A stretch of DNA of 23,779 nt from Flavobacteriaceae bacterium UBA3179 (GTDB lineage Bacteria > Bacteroidota > Bacteroidia > Flavobacteriales > Flavobacteriaceae), in assembly GCA_002364245.1 (NCBI GenBank), contig DEXR01000017.1, positions 13,426 through 37,204 on the forward strand. The letters run 5' to 3'. Both the position numbers and the translations under genes were made by a program. Position 1 is the first letter of the stretch, and the number at the start of each line of letters is the position of its first letter. The notes below the pieces were generated by a model. It was not told the DNA's origin, searched no databases, and worked only from the letters and a program-made list of their open reading frames with translations. This document shows positions 15,600 through 20,923 of this stretch, piece after piece.

Positions 15600-16511
15600 A
15601 TGAAAAAGAAGGAGATAAAGAAGCTAAAAAAGAAGTCATCAAAATTTATTGATGTTCTCGAATCATCAATTGAAGAGGCTATTGAGGATGCAAGATTAAA
15701 TGCGGATATTGACTACGAAAAAGAATGGGAATTCTATGAAAAATCTAAAGATGCGATTGTTGGAGCATTAGAAAAGTTTGATAGTATTCAAAATTCAAAG
15801 AAGGATTTTGAAGGAGAGCCTACTATTTCCTTCGGTGTAAATGGTACAATGAATTTATTTCAAAAATCTGCATTTACAACCGGAGATATTCCACATCTAA
15901 ATGCAGACACGATATTATCACAGCAGATAGTTTACCAGAACATCAATTATTATATTCCCAATGCGTTTTTATCAGCTCGGAAAAAGAGGTATCTTCTTCG
16001 TAAAGAAGATTTGGTAAAAGGGATAGAAAAATTAGGTTTTGATGTGGACAGAGATATTATGGTAGCAATGAATCTTAATATATATGGTATCGATGATTTC
16101 CAGAACATTGAGGAACATATTACACGAGTTCCATCTACAGGACTCAAAAATGTACTATTCGTTCTACCGAAAGCCGATTTGCCTATCCTAAAACATAAAG
16201 AACTTGAGGATAGTGAACAAAAAGAACATCAATTGGGCATATTAGATGATGATAGAAAAATCTATGGTTCTTTAATCGACCTAACACAAGATGCCAATGC
16301 GAATCAAAGAGAAAAATGGAAAAATTCAAACATTGATTTTGCGACCGATTTAAAAGTGCAGCTAACTATAGCTTTTATTACTGAAGTTGTTTGGAAAGCC
16401 AATGCCAATGTAGTTCAAATTAATATTGAAACTTCATTAAAGGAACAAGGCATCGTAAATGAGCTGTCTGATATAGAGAAGTTGGTGCCAAAAAAGGAAA
16501 CCAATGATTGA
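15600..16511 (+). CDS. Unknown soluble protein with Lys-rich N-terminus
   Basis: The 303-residue protein is not recognised. The first 15 residues are strongly basic (MKKKEIKKLKKK...), followed by a charged helical or coiled-coil region to about residue 70. The rest is a mixed alpha/beta domain with hydrophobic strands such as LKNVLFVLPKADLPI and a C-terminal helix (TDLKVQLTIAFITEVVWK). There is no membrane segment or signal peptide. It starts one base after the membrane-protein stop and overlaps the UPF0489-like gene by 8 bases (ATGATTGA). That is the same junction design as in the AbiE-like pair, so it is probably made in fixed ratio with its neighbours. A partner or substrate of the arginase-fold enzyme is a possible role, inferred from position only. 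Confidence 0.72.
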   Translation: MKKKEIKKLKKKSSKFIDVLESSIEEAIEDARLNADIDYEKEWEFYEKSKDAIVGALEKFDSIQNSKKDFEGEPTISFGVNGTMNLFQKSAFTTGDIPHLNADTILSQQIVYQNINYYIPNAFLSARKKRYLLRKEDLVKGIEKLGFDVDRDIMVAMNLNIYGIDDFQNIEEHITRVPSTGLKNVLFVLPKADLPILKHKELEDSEQKEHQLGILDDDRKIYGSLIDLTQDANANQREKWKNSNIDFATDLKVQLTIAFITEVVWKANANVVQINIETSLKEQGIVNELSDIEKLVPKKETND

Positions 16512-17295
16512 GTTCAGAAACCCTCATCATATAGAACCACCAAGCGTTTTGAGACAAATTCTATCTCATCCCGCAAATGACACAGAAGTTATTGAACTTG
16601 CAGTTTTTCAAGAACATCGTTACGCATTTTTCTATTGGAACAAATGGATGCAAGACAACAAACCTAAGAATCCACCTTGTTTGGTCTCATTGGATTGGCA
16701 TCAGGATTTATGCTATCCGTGTGAAACAGAAAGAGAATGGCTTGATAAATTGGATTTGACAAGCGATGCAGAAGTCGCTTTGTTTTCTTGGGCCAAATTA
16801 GCTGGAAATAACGATGGGCATATTCTGTGTGCGGCATATCTTAACTTGATTGGCGATATTTATGTGCATTGTAGGCAAGAAATGGGACCAAATACTTGGC
16901 AAGATGAAGAATTGATAGACACCTATGGCAACAAACACACCATCAAAAAATTCAAAACTTATGAAGGTCTTCAAGATGCGCTTTTGAAGTCGTCAGAGTC
17001 GTCCGTATTTTTTGATATTGACTTGGATTTCTTTTCAGTAAATAACGGCCTGAGTGATGGCTCGTTCGAATTCACGTATCTTCAAGAAGAAGAAATAAGA
17101 ACGATGTTGGATAAAGACCATCCGCTAATAAGTTGGATTTTTGAGCGCATAAAAGAGTTTACTATTGCAACAGAACCTGAACATTGTGGTGGGCTTTTAA
17201 AAAGCAACAAATTTCTTGACCTAATTAGTGACATTTATTTCAACCCAGAGTTGTTTGCCCCAAAATGCAATTGGAAATGGAAACCAAAGTATTAA
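16504..17295 (+). CDS. UPF0489-family, arginase-fold putative metallohydrolase
   Basis: The 263-residue protein carries the motifs of the UPF0489 family (C5orf22-like), which has the arginase/ureohydrolase fold. QEHRYAF holds H38, LDWHQD holds D64, H66 and D68, FDIDLDFF holds D171, D173 and D175, and TEPEHCGG holds E224 and E226. These match the DxHxD, DxD and late Glu that bind the two Mn2+ ions and substrate in arginases. Some UPF0489 members are peptide arginases that convert Arg to Ornithine in ribosomal peptides. No RiPP precursor, leader or radical-SAM gene is seen here. It is last in a five-gene run and overlaps the preceding gene by 8 bases. The active-site residues look intact, so it is probably an enzyme; its substrate is unknown. 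Confidence 0.72.
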   Translation: MIEFRNPHHIEPPSVLRQILSHPANDTEVIELAVFQEHRYAFFYWNKWMQDNKPKNPPCLVSLDWHQDLCYPCETEREWLDKLDLTSDAEVALFSWAKLAGNNDGHILCAAYLNLIGDIYVHCRQEMGPNTWQDEELIDTYGNKHTIKKFKTYEGLQDALLKSSESSVFFDIDLDFFSVNNGLSDGSFEFTYLQEEEIRTMLDKDHPLISWIFERIKEFTIATEPEHCGGLLKSNKFLDLISDIYFNPELFAPKCNWKWKPKY

Positions 17296-17299
17296 TAAC

Positions 17300-17494
17300 C
17301 CACTCAGCACATTCCCCTACATTCCATGCTCGCCTGCTGAAAAAGTAGGCAACCACTTCATTTCGGGAAAAAAGCTTCACTACCTATATCTTGGACACAA
17401 TACCCAATTTCAGCTTTCCATTCCGTTAACCCTTCCCGATGCTCTGGGAAGGAACGCTACATTCCCGAGCCAAAATCGTGAATTAAGTCCGCTT
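17300..17494 (+). repeat. Right imperfect direct repeat (copy B) bracketing the cargo island
   Basis: This is the counterpart of 10838-10908, with the same three blocks in the same order but separated by longer spacers (about 43 and 84 bases). It begins 5 bases after the stop of the UPF0489-like gene. The longest block, 17457-17494, matches copy A at 35 of 38 bases. Confidence 0.85.
17431..17452 (+). repeat. Inverted repeat CCTTCCC/GGGAAGG
   Basis: A 7-bp perfect stem (17431-17437 with 17446-17452) encloses an 8-base loop, directly before the longest block of repeat copy B. No T-tract follows. Confidence 0.7.
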
Positions 17495-17529
17495 TTTAAT
17501 CGGAAAGCCATCGGCTTGATTTTCTTGAC

Positions 17530-17573
17530 AGGATTTTCGGCGCGGACTTCTTAAGCCCTCACTCGAAAATCCT
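17530..17573 (+). repeat. Inverted repeat AGGATTTTCG/CGAAAATCCT
   Basis: A 10-bp perfect stem (17530-17539 with 17564-17573) has a 24-base loop containing GCGCGG. Its AAAATCC arm recurs in the palindrome at 17815-17830. Confidence 0.7.
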
Positions 17574-17632
17574 TAAAAACCAAACCGCTGTCTTACACAT
17601 TTTAAGGGGTTTATAATGGATAAAGCCTTTGT

Positions 17633-17656
17633 TGTTTTTCGGGTCGTCGAAAAACA
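17633..17656 (+). repeat. Hairpin TGTTTTTCG/CGAAAAACA
   Basis: A 9-bp perfect stem (17633-17641 with 17648-17656) has a GGTCGT loop. No terminator T-tract follows it. Confidence 0.75.
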
Positions 17657-17720
17657 GGCACGACATAACCAATTCTAACTTAAACACAGCTACTTATCTC
17701 GCTTAACTGTCGGTACGCTC

Positions 17721-17736
17721 AAACGCAACTGCGTTT
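17721..17736 (+). repeat. Palindrome AAACGCA-AC-TGCGTTT
   Basis: Perfect 7-bp arms flank a 2-base centre. This could be a dimeric protein binding site or a cruciform. Confidence 0.65.
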
Positions 17737-17814
17737 AAAAGAATTGCTAATGCCCTTATGGAACTTGTCAAGACTGTACGAGTTTTAGTGAAAAATAAGG
17801 TTTCTACTTCCTTG

Positions 17815-17830
17815 AAAATCCAAGGATTTT
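17815..17830 (+). repeat. Palindrome AAAATCC-AA-GGATTTT
   Basis: Perfect 7-bp arms flank a 2-base centre. It shares the GGATTTT/AAAATCC sequence with the longer inverted repeat at 17530-17573, suggesting one recognised motif in two arrangements. Confidence 0.65.
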
Positions 17831-17984
17831 ACTACGTCGCAAACACACCTGATTTTACCCGAAAAGTCCTGACAAAACCCACTCTATCCATTGTGCGGTG
17901 CACGAAAGAAAAGAACAAACACCCCTTAAAATTTAATCTGTTTTAAATCAATAGGGGAAATATAAATCACTTAAATATTTTATT

Positions 17985-18329
17985 ATGAGTACTATTAGAA
18001 ATCACGTACAATTGATTGGAAACGTTGGTCAAGAGCCAACCATTACGAACCTTGAAAGCGGTAAGAAAGTAGCCCGCTTCTCACTCGCTACGAACGAGTA
18101 TTACAAAGACAGCAAAGGAGAAAAGCAAACGGACACCAACTGGCATACCGTAGTAGCTTGGGGCAAGACTGCCGAAATCGTTGAAAAGTTTGTCGAAAAA
18201 GGCAAAGAAGTAGGAATTACAGGGAAACTAAAGACCCGAACCTACACGACCGATGATGGCAACCAACGCTATGTAACGGAAGTTGTAGCCGATGAAATCC
18301 TATTACTTGGAAGCAAAAACGACAAGTAA
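17985..18329 (+). CDS. ssb: Single-stranded DNA-binding protein, short form without acidic tail
   Basis: The 114-residue protein is a single OB-fold domain. It has RNHVQLIGNVGQEP at the N-terminus, the conserved FSLATNE strand, TNWHTVVAWGKTAE with the stacking Trp residues, and KGKEVGITGKLKTRTYT. It binds ssDNA, probably protecting the transferred strand or supporting element replication. It ends in LLLGSKNDK and lacks both the Gly-rich linker and the acidic DDxIPF tail that recruits partner proteins in chromosomal SSB. It is therefore an accessory, element-type SSB. It stands alone between the hairpin-rich region and a strong terminator, so it is probably a single-gene transcript. Confidence 0.93.
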   Translation: MSTIRNHVQLIGNVGQEPTITNLESGKKVARFSLATNEYYKDSKGEKQTDTNWHTVVAWGKTAEIVEKFVEKGKEVGITGKLKTRTYTTDDGNQRYVTEVVADEILLLGSKNDK

Positions 18330-18339
18330 TCTCAAAATT

Positions 18340-18377
18340 AAAGAGGGCGTTCCTCTGGAAAGTTGCGCCCTCTTTTT
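18340..18377 (+). terminator. Rho-independent terminator after ssb
   Basis: The arms AAAGAGGGCG (18340-18349) and CGCCCTCTTT (18366-18375) form a 10-bp perfect stem followed by T residues to 18377. The 16-base loop contains a small nested stem, TTCC (18350-18353)/GGAA (18357-18360). Confidence 0.92.
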
Positions 18378-18406
18378 CATTATCCATTAATTAAAATTAG
18401 ATAACA

Positions 18407-18856
18407 ATGAAAGCACAAGTTAACGAAATAAAAATAAGCTACAAAGGAGGGTTAAAATCCTCTGAGTGGCAAAAAATAAGTAGTTCACAAGATGCGGCTG
18501 AACTGCTCTTTGAGGATTGGGATAAAGATACAATCGCCATACAGGAAACTTTCAAAGTTGTATTGTTGAATAACAGTAACAAAGTGAAAGGTGTCTATCA
18601 ATTGTCACAAGGCGGAATTACAGGTACACTAATAGACCTTCGGATTTTATTTGCCGTCATTCTAAAATCCTTATCGGTAGCTATAATTCTAACGCATAAT
18701 CACCCAAGCGGTAAATTGGTACCAAGTGAAGCAGATAAGCAATTGACGAACAAGATTAAGAACGCATCGAAACTGTTTGATATAAAACTTCTTGACCATT
18801 TAATACTAATTCCAGATGGGGATTATTATAGTTTTTCTGATAATGGACTTTTATAA
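18407..18856 (+). CDS. RadC/JAB-domain (JAMM) protein, mobile-element type
   Basis: The 149-residue protein is essentially just the RadC MPN/JAMM domain, without the N-terminal helix-hairpin-helix of chromosomal RadC. The zinc-binding JAMM motif is complete: E47 (in IQETFK), H97 and H99 (in LTHNHPSG), S107 and D110 (in PSEAD), spaced HxH-x7-S-x2-D. Such short RadC proteins are common next to ssb and mobilisation genes in Bacteroidetes elements. Their biochemical role is unsettled; they are not established DNA-repair enzymes. The small unknown gene follows after 11 bases and shares a terminator, so the two are probably co-transcribed. Confidence 0.92.
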   Translation: MKAQVNEIKISYKGGLKSSEWQKISSSQDAAELLFEDWDKDTIAIQETFKVVLLNNSNKVKGVYQLSQGGITGTLIDLRILFAVILKSLSVAIILTHNHPSGKLVPSEADKQLTNKIKNASKLFDIKLLDHLILIPDGDYYSFSDNGLL

Positions 18857-18867
18857 ATTAGAAAGCT

Positions 18868-19065
18868 ATGATTTATTTGAATTTTACCGATTTGAGCGAG
18901 GAAACACAAGAGCGATTACTTGCCAATTCTAAGGAAGATGTAAAGGAAAAATATGGCAAGGATATTATGGAATATGCAACCAAGCATAATACCAATTTGG
19001 ATAAGATGCTTGATGAAGAAGCACTTCGGAATTTGTATTCGTACAAATACATTTTCAACATATAA
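18868..19065 (+). CDS. Small acidic/charged protein of unknown function
   Basis: The 65-residue protein is not recognised. It is almost entirely helical by composition (LSEETQERLLANSKEDVKE...), charged, with no membrane segment, and ends in an aromatic stretch SYKYIFNI. It begins 11 bases after the radC-like stop and is followed by a clear terminator, which supports it being a real gene in a two-gene transcript. A competing antisense frame of similar length exists but has no promoter or terminator context. Confidence 0.65.
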   Translation: MIYLNFTDLSEETQERLLANSKEDVKEKYGKDIMEYATKHNTNLDKMLDEEALRNLYSYKYIFNI

Positions 19066-19087
19066 ATTGTATGAAATTAAAAGCAAG

Positions 19088-19113
19088 CACCTCTAAATTT
19101 TAGAGGTGTTTTT
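19088..19113 (+). terminator. Rho-independent terminator after the radC/small-gene transcript
   Basis: CACCTCTAAA (19088-19097) and TTTAGAGGTG (19099-19108) form a near-perfect palindrome with stem CACCTC/GAGGTG and an AT-rich top, followed by TTTTT (19109-19113). It starts 22 bases past the stop of the small gene. Confidence 0.88.
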
Positions 19114-19297
19114 CTATGCAATTAATATATAGTCGAGAAAAAAACGTATCTTTATTTCGCTGAAATTCAGTATTCAAATTTAAGTAGGGTTATCCACTTT
19201 TCGACTTTCGCCGATAACCGTACACATCGAAAAATAACATATCGGAAAATCATTTTCCCTGAAAATGGCAATCGGCTTTTTAGCCGGATTGTATAGA

Positions 19298-19375
19298 TTT
19301 TTGTCACGCTTGCGCGTGACGAAAAGGAATAGCAAGAGGGTAACACGCTGCGCGATGTTTCAGATTCCTTTTCGT
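19298..19375 (+). other. Candidate oriT: overlapping inverted repeats
   Basis: Stem 1 is TTTTTGTCACGC (19298-19309) with GCGTGACGAAAA (19314-19325), 12 pairs with one T-G and a TTGC loop. Stem 2 is ACGAAAAGGAAT (19319-19330) with ATTCCTTTTCGT (19364-19375), 12 perfect pairs. The two share 19319-19325, so only one can form at a time. A near-copy of the stem-1 core, CACGCTGCGCG, occurs at 19344-19354 between the stem-2 arms. Location upstream of the relaxase genes supports oriT; the nick site is not identified. Confidence 0.5.
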
Positions 19376-19433
19376 TTTTAATTATCTGATAATCAGTTAA
19401 TTAAATTTATTATAATTTCTTGACAATCAACGA

Positions 19434-19486
19434 TTTGCGACAAACGGGCTGGAAACGCCCATTTTTAGGGAAGATTTTGCGACAAA
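19434..19486 (+). repeat. Direct repeat TTTGCGACAAA x2 before bfmA
   Basis: Identical 11-mers lie at 19434-19444 and 19476-19486, 42 bases apart (four helical turns), both preceded by GA(T). GGGCTGGAAACGCCC (19446-19460) between them can form a small hairpin. They could be binding sites for the adjacent mobilisation accessory protein, for relaxosome assembly or autoregulation. Confidence 0.55.
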
Positions 19487-19496
19487 TCGGCGAAAT

Positions 19497-19877
19497 ATGG
19501 ACTCATTTACTGGAATTAGATTTAAAAAGGAAACCGCAAAACGTTTCCAAACTTTCTCACGGACTTACTTCAAATCGCACACCGAAGCGATGTCCACGAT
19601 GCTCGATTTTTTCTTCTATAATGAAATTTCGCCAAAGGAAAAATTAGGTCCAACGGGACGTACCATTGAAGCTAAATTGCTTAAAAGAATCAATGCCGTA
19701 ATTGCCATAATGCGAGACGTGGAAAAGACACAAACCAAACCTACGGTAGCGATGATTCAATCCCTTTTTGAGACCGAAGAACCCACCAAAAAACCGCTGA
19801 TTGTAGAAAAGAAATATGCCGAAGAAAAGAAGGAAGTCCGCTTTCGCGAAAAGAAAAATCAAAGCAACCAACTCTAA
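19497..19877 (+). CDS. BfmA/BtgA-family mobilisation accessory protein
   Basis: The 126-residue basic protein's N-terminal half (MDSFTGIRFKKETAKRFQTF, then TYFKSHTEAMSTMLDFF) matches the pattern of Bacteroides BfmA/BtgA mobilisation proteins, which bind oriT DNA and help the relaxase. The central helix (EAKLLKRINAVIAIMRDVEK) and the charged Lys/Glu-rich tail (KKYAEEKKEVRFREKK) also fit. It directly follows the candidate oriT and the TTTGCGACAAA repeats and precedes the relaxase by 11 bases. One copy of the TTTCGCGAAA palindrome lies near its 3' end. A longer TTG- or ATG-initiated frame overlapping its start is out of phase and not supported. Confidence 0.85.
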   Translation: MDSFTGIRFKKETAKRFQTFSRTYFKSHTEAMSTMLDFFFYNEISPKEKLGPTGRTIEAKLLKRINAVIAIMRDVEKTQTKPTVAMIQSLFETEEPTKKPLIVEKKYAEEKKEVRFREKKNQSNQL

Positions 19878-19888
19878 ACTTTCGAGCT

Positions 19889-20920
19889 ATGTACATCACA
19901 ATCACATCTCAAAAATTAGGCAACAATTATTCACAAAGTTCAGCTGATTTTGTAGGCTATTTGGAAAAGGAGAATCAAGGTTTGGAACAACACGAAATGG
20001 AACATTTTTTTAATCAATATGGCGATGAGATTTCCGCTGAAGAAGTGGTCAAAGAAATTGATGGAAATACCGCAAAATTGAAAAAGAAAGAACCCAAGTT
20101 TTATTCTATCACGGTTAGTCCTTCAAAATATGAATTGCGAAAACTTCAGAACAATAGTCAAGATTTAAAAACCTACACCCGTGAGCTGATGAAAGATTAT
20201 GTTGCCAGTTTCAATAGGGAAATCAAAGGGCGACCTGTCAGTATCGACGACATAAAATACTATGCGAAAATTGAACATCAAAGAACGTTCAAGGGAACTG
20301 ATTTTCAGATAAAAGAAAACCAACCCTACGCTACAAAAATACTTCAGCTGAAAACCGAAATCAGAAACATTCAAGAAGGACGAGCTGAAGGGAATTTTAA
20401 AAGGATGGAAAAGGAAATTGCCAAATTGGAACGCCAAGCACCACACCAGCAAAATGGAAAACGGATTGTCCAGGGAATGCAAAAAGATGGAAACCAAAGT
20501 CATATTCATATCATCGTGAGCAGGAAGGATGCTTCAAATTCGGTCAGTCTTTCCCCAGGAAGTAAACACAAAGCTTCCGAAGTTGAAATGCACGGCAAAA
20601 AGGTAAAGCGTGGTTTTGACAGAGATGCCTTTTTCGCGAAAGCGGAAAAAACGTTTGACAAAACTTTTGGCTACAAACGCAACTTTGCTGAGACCTACAA
20701 AGCAAGAAAGGATTTTATAAAGAATCCCAACCTGTATTTCGCTGCCTTGATGAAATTACCTGCAAATGAAAAGGCTTTGGCTTTCAAAATGACTACCAAA
20801 AGTGGCTTGCCAATTGTTCCAAGTATTCCAGTTAGTCAAGCACAAATTGCACTTCGGGTTTTCAAACGGTTAAGACGTGGTGCTGAAGTGGCCATCAAAT
20901 CAAGTTCAATAGGAATTTAG
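19889..20920 (+). CDS. Relaxase/mobilisation protein (MobB-like, Bacteroidetes type)
   Basis: The 343-residue protein begins with a strand region (MYITITSQKL) and a helix with QSSADFVGYLEKEN. It then has KFYSITVSPS, and GNQSHIHIIVSRKDAS carrying H205 and H207, the HxH metal-binding strand of His-hydrophobic-His relaxases. The candidate catalytic residue is uncertain; Y104 or the YY pair at 124-125 are possibilities. A Lys/Glu/Arg helical insertion (about 150-185) and a basic C-terminus are present. It should nick oriT and remain covalently attached to the transferred strand. It lies 11 bases after bfmA and 3 bases before the coupling-protein gene, forming a tight mobilisation operon. The family (DUF5712-like) is recalled, not searched. 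Confidence 0.82.
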   Translation: MYITITSQKLGNNYSQSSADFVGYLEKENQGLEQHEMEHFFNQYGDEISAEEVVKEIDGNTAKLKKKEPKFYSITVSPSKYELRKLQNNSQDLKTYTRELMKDYVASFNREIKGRPVSIDDIKYYAKIEHQRTFKGTDFQIKENQPYATKILQLKTEIRNIQEGRAEGNFKRMEKEIAKLERQAPHQQNGKRIVQGMQKDGNQSHIHIIVSRKDASNSVSLSPGSKHKASEVEMHGKKVKRGFDRDAFFAKAEKTFDKTFGYKRNFAETYKARKDFIKNPNLYFAALMKLPANEKALAFKMTTKSGLPIVPSIPVSQAQIALRVFKRLRRGAEVAIKSSSIGI

Positions 20921-20923
20921 CGT

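Larger units (their letters stand above)
17296..17984 (+). other. 690-bp non-coding region rich in hairpins, upstream of ssb
   Basis: No convincing gene lies here. The left part is direct-repeat copy B (17300-17494). Five inverted repeats follow in 400 bases: 17431-17452, 17530-17573, 17633-17656, 17721-17736 and 17815-17830. Only the next-gene side is close to a start codon (ssb, 17985). The density of short perfect hairpins suggests a regulatory, single-strand-active or transfer-related region rather than decayed coding DNA. Confidence 0.7.
19066..19496 (+). other. 431-bp intergenic region, likely containing oriT
   Basis: No gene is supported here. It holds the terminator at 19088-19113, two overlapping inverted repeats (19298-19375), a near-palindrome ATTATCTGATAAT (19381-19393), and an 11-bp direct repeat (19434-19444 and 19476-19486) ending 10 bases before the bfmA-like start. 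The region directly upstream of bfmA and the relaxase is the expected place for a transfer origin. Confidence 0.6.

Noticed and set aside
17380..17520. Minus-strand peptide containing NSRFWLGNV, also encoded by repeat copy A as NSRFWHGNV
   Set aside because: The match follows from the nucleotide repeat. Both frames are short, and the differences between copies are not biased to synonymous sites.
17228..17554. Open frame of 108 codons overlapping the UPF0489-like 3' end and repeat copy B
   Set aside because: It is out of frame with the UPF0489-like gene, its start lies inside that gene, and most of it runs through repeat DNA and hairpins.
17758..17946. 62-codon frame before ssb
   Set aside because: It spans the 17815-17830 palindrome, has no family resemblance and no operon or terminator context.
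19420..19647. 75-codon frame overlapping the bfmA-like start
   Set aside because: It is out of phase with the recognisable mobilisation protein and runs across the TTTGCGACAAA repeats.
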